DNA of 64,000 nt, from positions 40,942 to 104,941 of the forward strand of contig NVXE01000010.1 in the NCBI GenBank assembly GCA_002746975.1. The letters run 5' to 3'. The DNA comes from Bacteroidota bacterium (GTDB lineage: Bacteria > Bacteroidota > Bacteroidia > Flavobacteriales_D > Sanyastnellaceae). Below the pieces are notes generated by a model. The model worked only from the letters and a program-made list of their open reading frames with translations, was not told where the DNA came from and did no database searches. The position numbers and the translations under genes were made by a program. This document shows, piece after piece, positions 1 through 9,514 of this stretch; position 1 is the first letter of the stretch; each line of letters begins with the position of its first letter.

Positions 1-344
1 ACCGAACGGAATCTTCCGAGAGCTCCAATGTAAAATCCATCACAAGCATCTCCGCTTGGGTAGAACCTAACTTCTGGAATTACAATATATCCAACTCGTT
101 TGTACGTAATTATATTTGTTTCAAGAGTAATAGGGTCGATTGAACTTGTGGTACCATTTCCTGTAATCAGGCCTGCTGAAAGTTGAACTGAAAATTTGTC
201 ATTAATTGCATGTTCATACCCCATATGATATTGACCAGCGAAGAAGCCTAAAGGGTTGACTTTTATTACGTGTTGAGGTCCTTTAGACTGTGCAGAAATT
301 GAGGTTACTATTAAAAGGAACGAGATAAAGAAAGTGTTTTTCAT
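1..344 (-). CDS. Outer-membrane beta-barrel-like protein, N-terminal part only
   Basis: The reading frame starts with ATG at 342-344 and runs open off the left edge of the window, giving about 114 residues. It begins with a clear signal peptide (MKNTFFISFLLIVTSISAQS). After it come short alternating segments of the kind seen in small outer-membrane barrels, such as the stretch around GYEHAINDKFSVQLSAG, which resembles DUF3575/opacity-like proteins. It lies 26 bases downstream of the TonB-dependent receptor gene on the same strand, so the two could be co-transcribed. The function cannot be told from this fragment, and the family assignment is tentative. Confidence 0.6.
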   Translation of the reverse strand, partial: MKNTFFISFLLIVTSISAQSKGPQHVIKVNPLGFFAGQYHMGYEHAINDKFSVQLSAGLITGNGTTSSIDPITLETNIITYKRVGYIVIPEVRFYPSGDACDGFYIGALGRFRS

Positions 345-370
345 AATATATAACTTGTGATTGTTGGGGA

Positions 371-3205
371 TTAAAAGCCGATTTTAAGTGAGAAAGATAG
401 TGTACGACCATATGACCAATACCCTTCCAGTTTACCGTTATCAACAGTTCCTTGGGTTTTAACTCCCGTTTGTGGGTTTGTAAACCACGTTTCGTCAGCT
501 TCGTTCATGAAAATCGTGTTCATTGCATTCTGTATATTAAGTCCTAGACGAACATTAAGACCTCTAGCTCTTGTATTCCAACTGATGTTTGCATCCAAAT
601 ATCCATAATCTGGTACTTGCACCGGCTGAACACCTATTCTACTCTCGTCAGACCTGTCTCTATCAATTTCAAATTGTGCAAAAAGATCCATGTTATACAC
701 GTAGCTTGCGCCTATACGGAAGTTTTTAGGTAGATCCATTCTTGCTTGTATTCCAAACTGTGTTTGGGGAGCATCACCGACTTTCAAACCGGCCGAATAT
801 ATATAAAGGCTATCAATAATTTGATTTGTTTCTTCGTCCAAAATGTCAGCTTCTACATCATTATCCCAACGCCAATCCCCGATACTTATGAGGCCTCCTA
901 TTTCAAGAGACGGTAGTGGTTTAGTCCTGAATTCTAATTCTATTCCATCGTGGGTTTCGATTAAACCTCTCACAAAAGCACGGTATTCCGTTCCGTCAGG
1001 CCTTAGAAGTGGACCCGACATTATCGTCTTATCCTTCCATCTAGTATGATATACATTAAGGTCAAACGTAGCTCTAGCAAGACGAATCCTATAGCCAAGC
1101 TCTAGGGCATCAACTTTTTCATTTACTAGATTTTCATTGCTAAGTACGTTTTGGTAATTCGGGAATACATTTCTAATGAATGGGGCACGAGAATACACGC
1201 CTGCATTGACATAGATGTGGTTCGTTTCTGTAACGGCATAGCTACCGCCCGCTTTTGCATTATATCCAGGAGCGCTGGCTTTTTCACTCCAAGCTCCGTA
1301 CATGAATTGATCTGTTGTGATATAATTGCCAGTTGCTTCATCATATTCTGTGACTGCTTGTATACCTGTCTCGTCATACCTAAAGTAAGTATAAGGATCG
1401 TAACGTCTGTAGCCGGTATAGCTGCCTGTCGCGGCAACGAAACCTGAGATACGTTCACTTTTGTATTCGAGTTGAGTGAAAAAGCCCGCATATTTCACTA
1501 TCCCCACGTTATCGTAGTCCACAACATCGCCTTCCGTCGCCATTAATTCGTAAGCAGGGTTAATACCATACCCTGTGGAACTAGAAAAGGATTGCATGTA
1601 GAAATCCCCTCCAAGTAAATTAGAGGTACGCGTAAAATGTTTACCCTCATAATATCTCATATCAACTCCTGCAATCAAACTTAGATTAGGGGATAATTCC
1701 GATCTTAAAGTGCTTAAAATTCCAGTCCAAAAATGTTCATTATGAGCATTCTCGATAACGCTCCTAGCTCGTCCTCCAACTAAAGTGTCCCCATTAATAA
1801 TAACTGGTGAACCCTTATGTTGAAGTGTATCAACCCAAGCACCACTATTCTCATCGTAAGCAATTTCAAATGCGGGATATGTTACAGGCAAAGTACTCGT
1901 TACATTAGAATTATATAGGAAATCCCAATCTCTAGTTGTTTTAACTGTACTACCATCATAGAGGGTGGCGTAATCTCTAGGATTACTCGTTCCATCATAC
2001 CGTGAACCATATCCTTTGCCAAAACTTACATAAGCAGATGTTGAAATATGAGTTCTTTCACTCAATTGAAAATAATGATTTAATGCGATCTGAGGTTTAT
2101 GATATCCATTCACTCTCGAGTTTAAAATTTCTCCATCCAAATACCCCCAATCATCATTCCATTTATGACCTTCATATCCAAGAGAATCCGGAAGGGAATT
2201 TATTTGGTTAAATCTATCAACAGTAAGTAATCCACGTCGTTGCCCATGAGTTTGAGGAGCCCCTATAGCTGTAAAGACAATTCTATGTCCGCCGAAATCT
2301 TTCGCCGCTGTAAGGAAATAACTCCATGCATCTACAAACGTAGCATCTACATACCCATCTCCATAAGTACGAGATCCGATAGCGCTCACTGCCCAACCAC
2401 TACTCATCTTACCCGTACTTAGAGATAGCATGTGCTTTGTAGTACCATAATCCGTTATCGAAGTTCGAAAACTCCCCCCCTTTCTTACATCCGTCGCCTT
2501 CGTTACAATGTTAATTGTACCTCCCACAGAGTTTATGGCAAGCTTAGAAGCTCCAAGTCCCCTTTGGACTTGCATTGTGCGAACCGCATCGCCCAAACCA
2601 GCCCAATTAGACCAGTAAACCCATCCGTTTTCCATGTCATTAACAGGGATTCCGTTTACAAGAACGGCAACGTTACGTTGGTCGAATCCCCTAATATTAA
2701 TTCGTGAATCTCCATAACCACCACCACCTTTAGTGGCGTAAATCCCCGGTGTGAAATTGAGAACTTCCACAAGTTCCCTATCGCCAATTTTTTCTTCTAT
2801 TTCTCGAGCATCAATTGTCGAAACAGCAACGGGAGTAGCTCTATCAACAGCGACAGAAGCAATTACATTAGCTTCTTCTAGCCCTATAGAACTGGGCTCT
2901 AAAATTATTTCCCCCATATTCATAAGCCCCGAACCGGTGAGCGAAATGTATTTCTTCACCTTAGAGTATCCCATTGTGGTTGCTATAAGGTTCGTTTGGC
3001 CTTGAGCACGAGTTTTAAATTGGAAAAATCCGTCAAAATCTGTAAAGGCTCCTTCGTTAAAGTCTTCTAGATAAACTGAGGCGCCTATCAAGCCTATTCC
3101 GGAAGACGAATCTATTACCCTACCGCGAATCGTGGTTTGGGCTGACACATCTTTAGATAAAAGAATCGCAATCGCCGAAATAGCGAAAAATTTGATGAAA
3201 TACAT
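371..3205 (-). CDS. TonB-dependent receptor with carboxypeptidase-like regulatory domain
   Basis: This is an outer-membrane importer energised by TonB; its substrate is unknown. After a signal peptide ending near VSAQ there is a carboxypeptidase-regulatory-like domain (about residues 25-110, with GRVIDSSSGIGLIGASV). A plug domain follows (NIRGFDQRNVAVLVNGIPV, then GGTINIVTKATD), and then a 22-strand-type barrel that ends in an aromatic-rich C-terminus (SLKIGF), as the family requires. I chose the ATG at 3203-3205, giving 944 residues, over an upstream non-ATG start because it leads directly into the signal peptide. A promoter-like TTATTTTG at 3229-3236 would also start transcription downstream of the longer version. 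A siderophore or other iron-complex role is possible but unproven. Confidence 0.9.
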   Translation of the reverse strand: MYFIKFFAISAIAILLSKDVSAQTTIRGRVIDSSSGIGLIGASVYLEDFNEGAFTDFDGFFQFKTRAQGQTNLIATTMGYSKVKKYISLTGSGLMNMGEIILEPSSIGLEEANVIASVAVDRATPVAVSTIDAREIEEKIGDRELVEVLNFTPGIYATKGGGGYGDSRINIRGFDQRNVAVLVNGIPVNDMENGWVYWSNWAGLGDAVRTMQVQRGLGASKLAINSVGGTINIVTKATDVRKGGSFRTSITDYGTTKHMLSLSTGKMSSGWAVSAIGSRTYGDGYVDATFVDAWSYFLTAAKDFGGHRIVFTAIGAPQTHGQRRGLLTVDRFNQINSLPDSLGYEGHKWNDDWGYLDGEILNSRVNGYHKPQIALNHYFQLSERTHISTSAYVSFGKGYGSRYDGTSNPRDYATLYDGSTVKTTRDWDFLYNSNVTSTLPVTYPAFEIAYDENSGAWVDTLQHKGSPVIINGDTLVGGRARSVIENAHNEHFWTGILSTLRSELSPNLSLIAGVDMRYYEGKHFTRTSNLLGGDFYMQSFSSSTGYGINPAYELMATEGDVVDYDNVGIVKYAGFFTQLEYKSERISGFVAATGSYTGYRRYDPYTYFRYDETGIQAVTEYDEATGNYITTDQFMYGAWSEKASAPGYNAKAGGSYAVTETNHIYVNAGVYSRAPFIRNVFPNYQNVLSNENLVNEKVDALELGYRIRLARATFDLNVYHTRWKDKTIMSGPLLRPDGTEYRAFVRGLIETHDGIELEFRTKPLPSLEIGGLISIGDWRWDNDVEADILDEETNQIIDSLYIYSAGLKVGDAPQTQFGIQARMDLPKNFRIGASYVYNMDLFAQFEIDRDRSDESRIGVQPVQVPDYGYLDANISWNTRARGLNVRLGLNIQNAMNTIFMNEADETWFTNPQTGVKTQGTVDNGKLEGYWSYGRTLSFSLKIGF

Positions 3206-3228
3206 GTTAATCAGCTTGGTTCGGGTGC

Positions 3229-3236
3229 AAAATAAC
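3229..3236 (-). promoter_or_regulatory. Possible -7 promoter element of the TonB-dependent receptor
   Basis: The minus strand reads TTATTTTG followed by CACCC, a 7-of-8 match to the Bacteroidota TAnnTTTG element. It lies about 23 bases before the chosen ATG at 3205. I see no convincing -33 TTG, so this is a weak call. Confidence 0.3.
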
Positions 3237-3251
3237 ACTCAAATTCGAAAA

Positions 3252-4256
3252 TTAACCCCAGCGATTCTGTTTGTTTAAAAATTCTGCTATTTGTATTGTA
3301 TTAGTGGCTGCTCCTTTGCGGAGATTATCGCTTACTATCCACAGGTGTAGCCCTTTTGAGTTTGATAGATCTCTACGTAATCGGCCAACGAATACATCGT
3401 CCTTTCCATGAGCCGAAATAGGCATAGGGTATTCTAAATCATCCGGGTTATCCTGCAGAATAACGCCTGGGAAACTTGAAAGTAAATCTCTTACTTGCGA
3501 CATCTCGAAATTCTTTTCGAATTCGAGAAAAACCGATTCGCCATGTCCGCCAACTACAGGAACTCTTACAGCGGTACAACTAAGAGAAATTGAATCGTCC
3601 TTCATAATCTTCTTCGTCTCGTGATGAACCTTCATCTCTTCACGAGTATAGCCGTTAGCCTCAAAGATATCGCAGTGTGGTAAGCAATTTTTATCGATCT
3701 GATAAGGATAAACTTGTTCGGAAGGGATTCGTCCTGCCCGTTCATCTTCCATTTGGGCTACAGCTGCCTGACCAGTCCCCGTAACACTCTGATACGTGCT
3801 CACAACTCCTCTAATTATCTTGAATGAATCGTGTAACGGCTTGAGTACCATAACGAGCTGCATGGTGGTACAATTAGGATTTGCTATGATCAAATCACTC
3901 GCGCACAACTGATCTCCATTTACCTCAGGGACGACTAATTTATAATCCGGATGCATCCTCCAAGCAGAGCTGTTATCAACTACAGTAGTTCCCACAGCCG
4001 CGAACTTAGGTGCCCACTCTAAGCTAGTTTTACCCCCAGCAGAAAAAAGCGCTACATCAGGGACTTCAGCTAAAGCAGACTCTAACCCCATCACCACTAC
4101 TTCCCCCTTTCCAAAAGCGATTTTTTTTCCCACCGACCTCTCTGATGCAACCGCAAGCAACTCATCAACTGGAAAATTTCTCTCCTCAAGAGTTCTAAGC
4201 ATAGTTCTTCCAACTAAACCGGTAGCGCCAATGACTGCAATACGTAATGATTTCAT
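3252..4256 (-). CDS. asd: Aspartate-semialdehyde dehydrogenase
   Basis: The enzyme reduces beta-aspartyl phosphate to aspartate semialdehyde with NADPH, the branch point to lysine/diaminopimelate, threonine and methionine. The 334 residues are the usual family length. The N-terminus has the Rossmann motif GATGLVGRTM. The active-site cysteine lies in NPNCTT near residue 130. The catalytic histidine region is VPVVGGHGESVF. The gene reads away from the large lamin-tail gene, and only about 100 bases separate the two start codons, so both promoters must share that gap. Confidence 0.95.
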   Translation of the reverse strand: MKSLRIAVIGATGLVGRTMLRTLEERNFPVDELLAVASERSVGKKIAFGKGEVVVMGLESALAEVPDVALFSAGGKTSLEWAPKFAAVGTTVVDNSSAWRMHPDYKLVVPEVNGDQLCASDLIIANPNCTTMQLVMVLKPLHDSFKIIRGVVSTYQSVTGTGQAAVAQMEDERAGRIPSEQVYPYQIDKNCLPHCDIFEANGYTREEMKVHHETKKIMKDDSISLSCTAVRVPVVGGHGESVFLEFEKNFEMSQVRDLLSSFPGVILQDNPDDLEYPMPISAHGKDDVFVGRLRRDLSNSKGLHLWIVSDNLRKGAATNTIQIAEFLNKQNRWG

Positions 4257-4355
4257 TTGGCTAAGGTAATTTTTACCTCATGACTTTATAAGCGTATCAA
4301 TCTGATTTGTGAACGGTTTTGTGATGATTAATCGTTGCCTGAAATTTGCTGCGTG

Positions 4356-7300
4356 ATGAATTTTTTAAGTTTTATTCCGCTTTTTTTAGCCCAAACCCAA
4401 AGCGATTCCATTTCATGGTACGTATCCGAAAATTGGTCACCTTCTATGGAATTAACTACAGCATATTCTTGGGACTTGAATGCTCCGGGACCTGGAACTT
4501 ACAGACTTTGGGGATGTTCAACTTCTCCTATTCCCGAACTTACTTTAGATATGAGGTGGCGTCAAGATTTAGCGGGATCAAACAATAACCAGTCTAGGTT
4601 TTTCATTTCCGAATCGCCTCCTAGCTATTATTCCGAAGACGAATCATTACCGGAAGAATCTCTCATTTTTTCTATAGGGCGAAACGGCAGTGATGATCCT
4701 TTAGTAATTACTACGCCTCCATCATCTTCTTCCCAGGAAATAAATTCCGAGTATTTCGATTTTTCCGAACCCTTCGACCTAGATTTTTCCGTTCGACTTA
4801 ACATCGATTCGTCAACCCTATCACTTCGAGCTTCTCATCATAACTCCGATTTATCACTACCTATTTTAGAAACATCACTAACTTCGTCAATAGTTAATTT
4901 CTCTCCTAAGTGTTTTGGCTTCGAAGCAACTTGTACATCATCAAACACTGATGCCTTTTCGTGGGCTGTCAACCAACTGCAAGACTTTTGGGCACCTCTT
5001 CCCACTTATAAAATAATCTCACAATCAGCACTAGACAGTATCAGTATAGAAATATTTTGGAACAGATTGCCCCCGTCCGGAATTACCGTTTTCCCTTCGA
5101 GTGTTTCTCTACCTCATCAAACATCTTCCCCTAATAGCTCATTTCACTCTCAATTACCCCAAATGGTAGACGGAATCCCCAACCGTTTTAGAGTTACTGC
5201 TTCAGAAATTGATACTACGATTAATTTGGTGTTAACTAATCCGAATGAAATCGAATTTAGGGAGTTAACAATTACAGAAGTTTTTGTTGATGCAACTCCT
5301 TCTATAGGTCTTCCAGAAGTAGAATGGATAGAAGTCCTCAATACTTCCGCTAGGGTGATTGATATTGAAGGGTGTGGGTTCAGTTTCGAAAGTGGAGTCA
5401 GTGACTCTGGTCAGGCACAATCTATCACTCCTTATAATAGTTGGGACGGTCTTATCTCACCCTATGAGCGATTTCTAATTTGCACATCGCCTTATCCCAG
5501 TACAAACAACATTTTCGACCAAGGATATTTCGCTTTGGCTTCAGGGTTTTCAAACCTAAGCGATAACGGAATGACCCTAACTATTCTTAGACCTGATGGA
5601 ACATTAATTGATCAGATATCATATAATAGAACATGGTGGCATGAGGAATCTCTATCAGCGCGATCTACTAACATCATTCATCCGGGGGGATGTGGCTTGC
5701 CAGAAAACTGGCGGCCGTCATACTCATCATTTGGAGCAACACCATGGCAGCCTAGTTTTTTAGAAGGTCCCGCTTCGATGTCCTATGTGCCATTAGAAAT
5801 CACTCCACATCAACGTACTTCTCACAAAGTAGTGTTCGTTATACAACCATGTATTGACCCTTTGTCAAATATTCAAGCAAGACTTAGTCATGAAGATGAA
5901 GCAACAGAATTAATCTTTGAGAACCCATATTGGGTAATGAACCGAATCTCGCCTCTTCCCCGTGGAAAACCCTTGCACATTATCTTAGAAGGAGCTAAGT
6001 TGTGTTCGAATGGACAGAACGTAAATGGAGAGGTGCATGATTGGATTCCAACATTACCACCTAAATGGGGTGATTTGGTGATCTCCGAATTCTTAACAAA
6101 CCCCGCTCCTGATAGTCCTTGGGGAGAATGGATAGAAATAGTTAACATTAGCGGACGAACTATAGATCTTGAGGGTTTACAACTTAACTCTGGCTATTTA
6201 TTATCTAGTAATATTTTAGAAGCTGATAGTTTTCTAATCCTTTCACCTGAAAACCTTAGCGTTTGGAGTTCCTTATCTCGTAATTCGGGGACGCTTACCC
6301 TGAGCATGGATGACCATTTCATCGACATCGTTAATTACTCAAAGTGCTTTCATGATGATAGTGAGAAAGCCGATGGTGGATTTTCTTTAGAAAGGGTAAA
6401 TTTTCATGCCAAATCTAATGACCCTCAAAATTGGGTAAGTGGGGTAGGCTTTTTTGGTGGGTCTCCTGGAAAAGAACGAGAACATTCTAATGAGGCGACT
6501 ATGCCTGTAATTACTAGAGACACCTCCTTAGTTTGGGGGGATTATAACGGAAAACTCGTCTGGCAATCACCATTTTCAATGGATTCATGTGTATTACAAA
6601 GTACAAATTGGATGCCTCAAATTGAGTGGGACTTTTTTGAAAACGAAACTAATATTGCCGTCTCAAGATTATCTATTATCGAATTATTTGATCTATATGA
6701 GAACGAAAACCAAATATTAACGCTTGATTGTACAGCTTGGAAAACCATTTCAAGGTCAAGTTCTTCAAGAGTCAATTCTTGGACTATCGAAAGGCCAGAC
6801 GAATCTTCATCTTTAAACTTTCACCTAAATGAACTTTTGAGCAACCCCGATATAGGAGGCTCTAAATTTATTGAAATCGGAAATCTAAGAAACTTTGTTA
6901 GTTCTACTAGTGGAGTTCTTTTCTCTAGTGACGAAAATCCAGTGCCAAATGATTGGTCTGCCTTTACGAATATCAATTGGTGGGTACCTAGTAACGGGCT
7001 ACTTGCTGTGGCTGAGTGTCCCAACTGGGTTAAAAATTTAGACGAAAGATCTGTAATCGTCAAAGGAGACATTCCTTCGTTAGCTAAGGGGAGATTACTT
7101 CAACTAGCATCATCTATTAACACCGAGGTTGATTCTTTACGAATTACAAATTCTGAAGAAGGGGTTTCAAAATCACGCCTTGATTTATCAAAAGATATAT
7201 GGGTAAACACTCCATTAATTGAGGGCGGTAGTTCCCCGGGAAGGCTTAATTATTCATCCTTAAATGCATTTAATAGTGAGAAAAAAGAGACTGCTTTAAC

Positions 7301-7628
7301 GATATCACCTAAAACTATTGATTTAAACTCTATTTCGTACCATCGGTGGGCACAAATAGAATGGGCTCCACCTAAAGACAGTGGGATTTGGTCGATAAAA
7401 CTTAAAATATATACACAAGAAGGGACTTGTATTTCTACTCTAAGTGATGATGATGAAATTGAAAGTCTTGGTGTCTGGATTTTTGAAGGCAGAGACAACG
7501 AAGGGAGGGCCGTTTATCCTGGAACCTATATAGTTGTATTAGAGGCGGATAATATTGTGTCTAATAATGAATTCGATGCCGAGAAGAAAGTTGTTAGACG
7601 TGGACTAATTCAAGTAACAGCGATGTAG
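4356..7628 (+). CDS. Large secreted protein with three lamin-tail domains and a FlgD-like C-terminus
   Basis: The ATG at 4356 gives 1090 residues with a short signal peptide (MNFLSFIPLFLAQTQ); a TTG at 4335 would add seven residues ahead of it and is less likely. At least two, probably three, lamin-tail domains are visible from their opening pattern: ITEVFVDATPS...EWIEVLN (about 305-435), LVISEFLTNPAP...EWIEIVN (about 570-695), and a weaker LNELLSNP...KFIEIGN (about 815-950). Residues about 990-1085 resemble a FlgD-type Ig fold (VWIFEGRDNEGRAVYPGTY). Such proteins are common on the surface of Cryomorphaceae-like bacteria; their role is unknown. I see no standard T9SS sorting tail. Confidence 0.8.
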   Translation: MNFLSFIPLFLAQTQSDSISWYVSENWSPSMELTTAYSWDLNAPGPGTYRLWGCSTSPIPELTLDMRWRQDLAGSNNNQSRFFISESPPSYYSEDESLPEESLIFSIGRNGSDDPLVITTPPSSSSQEINSEYFDFSEPFDLDFSVRLNIDSSTLSLRASHHNSDLSLPILETSLTSSIVNFSPKCFGFEATCTSSNTDAFSWAVNQLQDFWAPLPTYKIISQSALDSISIEIFWNRLPPSGITVFPSSVSLPHQTSSPNSSFHSQLPQMVDGIPNRFRVTASEIDTTINLVLTNPNEIEFRELTITEVFVDATPSIGLPEVEWIEVLNTSARVIDIEGCGFSFESGVSDSGQAQSITPYNSWDGLISPYERFLICTSPYPSTNNIFDQGYFALASGFSNLSDNGMTLTILRPDGTLIDQISYNRTWWHEESLSARSTNIIHPGGCGLPENWRPSYSSFGATPWQPSFLEGPASMSYVPLEITPHQRTSHKVVFVIQPCIDPLSNIQARLSHEDEATELIFENPYWVMNRISPLPRGKPLHIILEGAKLCSNGQNVNGEVHDWIPTLPPKWGDLVISEFLTNPAPDSPWGEWIEIVNISGRTIDLEGLQLNSGYLLSSNILEADSFLILSPENLSVWSSLSRNSGTLTLSMDDHFIDIVNYSKCFHDDSEKADGGFSLERVNFHAKSNDPQNWVSGVGFFGGSPGKEREHSNEATMPVITRDTSLVWGDYNGKLVWQSPFSMDSCVLQSTNWMPQIEWDFFENETNIAVSRLSIIELFDLYENENQILTLDCTAWKTISRSSSSRVNSWTIERPDESSSLNFHLNELLSNPDIGGSKFIEIGNLRNFVSSTSGVLFSSDENPVPNDWSAFTNINWWVPSNGLLAVAECPNWVKNLDERSVIVKGDIPSLAKGRLLQLASSINTEVDSLRITNSEEGVSKSRLDLSKDIWVNTPLIEGGSSPGRLNYSSLNAFNSEKKETALTISPKTIDLNSISYHRWAQIEWAPPKDSGIWSIKLKIYTQEGTCISTLSDDDEIESLGVWIFEGRDNEGRAVYPGTYIVVLEADNIVSNNEFDAEKKVVRRGLIQVTAM

Positions 7629-7658
7629 ATTTAATCTTTATTGTCAGACATTAGTCGC

Positions 7659-8324
7659 ATGTTAGAAAGCGTGGCAATAATTCAGTTAGACTCTCCTTCG
7701 GTGGTGTTATTAATGTTATCACTTTTGTCTGGAGTATTGATTGTCTTGCTAAGACATAACTTCACTCGAGAATGGAGTTTAGCAAAATGGACACTAACTG
7801 ATTTACGAAGGATTCAAAAACGAAGCGCAGAAGAAGCACCTAGTTATAGTGGGATTATAATCGCACAACTACAAGGCGTGCTAGCAATAACAACTATTGT
7901 TTATGGGTGTAGTTTAACATTCGATTTTAGCTTTACTTCCATAAATAGTCTGTTGTTGGGTTTAGGATTTGGATTTGCCTCACTTGTTATAAGGCTACTA
8001 GTATTTTTTTTACTAGGTAGGTTTACAATCACACAAAATGTTTCGGTAATTCATAATGCTCTTCAACGTCATATTAGCTCTTGGCTTTCGCTAACAGTAG
8101 GAGTACTTGCATTGCTTTTTTCGTTACGTCCTTATCTATTGACTGTCATGGGGCAAGAGGCATTTCTTATCAGTTGGGGGTTCTGGACGATATACAGAGT
8201 TTGGCAGGTAACGGCAACATCAATTAGGTCGTTATCACGACTTTGGTGGGTAATTGTGTATCTTTGCGCCCTTGAAATTCTTCCGGTGCTATTCATTATT
8301 AAGTTAATAATAAGCGTGCTATGA
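7659..8324 (+). CDS. DUF4271 integral membrane protein
   Basis: This membrane protein of about 221 residues has roughly six hydrophobic segments, for example VVLLMLSLLSGVLIVLL and LLLGLGFGFASLVIRLLVFF. It fits the DUF4271 family, which in Bacteroidota is typically encoded just before the HemD-like gene, as here. Its function is unknown. The frame is open from a TTG at 7641; I prefer the ATG at 7659. It sits 21 bases before the next gene and is probably co-transcribed with it. Confidence 0.7.
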   Translation: MLESVAIIQLDSPSVVLLMLSLLSGVLIVLLRHNFTREWSLAKWTLTDLRRIQKRSAEEAPSYSGIIIAQLQGVLAITTIVYGCSLTFDFSFTSINSLLLGLGFGFASLVIRLLVFFLLGRFTITQNVSVIHNALQRHISSWLSLTVGVLALLFSLRPYLLTVMGQEAFLISWGFWTIYRVWQVTATSIRSLSRLWWVIVYLCALEILPVLFIIKLIISVL

Positions 8325-8345
8325 GGGATTGACAACTAAATAACG

Positions 8346-9092
8346 ATGACAAAGAAAATCAAGACTATTCTTATCTCACAGCCCAAACCAACTACGGAAA
8401 AGAGTCCGTATTTTGATTTGGCAAAGGATATGAAGGTGACTATTGATTTCCGTCCCTTTATCCATGTTGAGGCAATAGATGTAAAAGAATTTAGAACACA
8501 GAGAGTAGATCTTTCAGACTACACCGCTGTGATTTTAACTTCTCGCATGGCTGTGGATCACTATTTTAGAATGGCGGAGGAAACTCGATTTGAGGTGCCA
8601 GCGACTATGAAATACTTCTGTATAAGCGAAAGCACTGCTTACTACCTTCAGAAGTACGTTGTATATAGGAAGAGGAAAATTTTTCACGGTCAGGTGAGAC
8701 TTCCTGAACTAATGACACTAATAAAGAAGCACAAGAAAGAGAAATTCCTTCTACCTTGTTCAGACCTTCTTAAGGCGTCTATTCCTGCAGCACTCGATGA
8801 ACTCGGAGTAAATTATTCTCGTGCTTGCATGTATAAAACTGTTTGCTCTGACTTGAGTGACCTAACTGATGTAAAGTACGATTTACTTGTATTCTTCAGC
8901 CCTAGTGGGATTGAATCACTACTTAAGAATTTCCCTGAATTTGAACAAGGGGAAACAAGAATTGCAACTTTCGGACCTACAACTTCTAAGGCTGCAGAGA
9001 ACGCTGGACTGAGAATCGACATTAATGCACCGACGGCTAAAGCACCTTCGATGACAATGGCGATTGAACATTACATGAAAGGCAAGTCCTAG
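8346..9092 (+). CDS. hemD: Uroporphyrinogen-III synthase family protein
   Basis: This 248-residue protein matches the Bacteroidota branch of the HemD family, which closes and rearranges the linear tetrapyrrole hydroxymethylbilane to uroporphyrinogen III in haem synthesis. Family hallmarks are the N-terminal ILISQPKPTTEKSPYFDLA, a central TSRMAVDHYF, and the C-terminal FFSPSGIESLL and ATFGPTTSKAAENAG segments. The family has few invariant catalytic residues, so enzymatic activity is inferred from homology. It lies between the DUF4271 gene and rnpA, the order usual in this phylum. Confidence 0.85.
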   Translation: MTKKIKTILISQPKPTTEKSPYFDLAKDMKVTIDFRPFIHVEAIDVKEFRTQRVDLSDYTAVILTSRMAVDHYFRMAEETRFEVPATMKYFCISESTAYYLQKYVVYRKRKIFHGQVRLPELMTLIKKHKKEKFLLPCSDLLKASIPAALDELGVNYSRACMYKTVCSDLSDLTDVKYDLLVFFSPSGIESLLKNFPEFEQGETRIATFGPTTSKAAENAGLRIDINAPTAKAPSMTMAIEHYMKGKS

Positions 9093-9109
9093 AGTTATCT
9101 TGTGGCCAA

Positions 9110-9514
9110 ATGGGGCGGCAACTAAATACATTTGGCAGAGGTGAGCGCCTTAAAAGCGTGATTGTTTTTGATCGAGCTTTTTCTGAAGGCTCTAAACTCA
9201 AAGCATTCCCTATTCTTGTCCGTTATACACACAGTTCTTTTGATGCAGAAGTACCTTATCAGGTTGCAACTACAGTTAGTAAGAGGAAGTTTAAAAGAGC
9301 TGTTGACAGAAATCGAATAAAACGTTTAATGCGGGAGGCCTGGAGGTTGGAAAAACATCGACTTTTACAGTACTGGACACCTGGAGACCCTCAAAGAGCA
9401 ATTGTTTTTATATATGTTGGAAAACAAATTCCGACATTCGAACAATGTAAGGACAACATTCGAAAGATTGTAAACGTATTAATTGACAGCCCTATTGAAA
9501 AGCAGGCAAAATGA
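9110..9514 (+). CDS. rnpA: Ribonuclease P protein component
   Basis: This small basic protein is the partner of the RNase P RNA in maturing tRNA 5' ends. The diagnostic RNR motif is intact (KRAVDRNRIKRLMREAWR, about residues 63-80), and the 134 residues fit the family. The stop codon overlaps the start of the S41 protease gene (ATGA at 9511-9514), which points to translational coupling. It is not next to rpmH and the replication origin; here it travels with hemD and the protease gene, as is usual in Flavobacteriia. Confidence 0.95.
   Translation: MGRQLNTFGRGERLKSVIVFDRAFSEGSKLKAFPILVRYTHSSFDAEVPYQVATTVSKRKFKRAVDRNRIKRLMREAWRLEKHRLLQYWTPGDPQRAIVFIYVGKQIPTFEQCKDNIRKIVNVLIDSPIEKQAK

Noticed and set aside
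8242..8266. TTTGG and TATCTTTG inside the DUF4271 gene as a promoter for hemD
   Set aside because: The -7 element is perfect, but only about 13 bases separate it from TTTG, well below the 17-23 expected, so the call is not supported.
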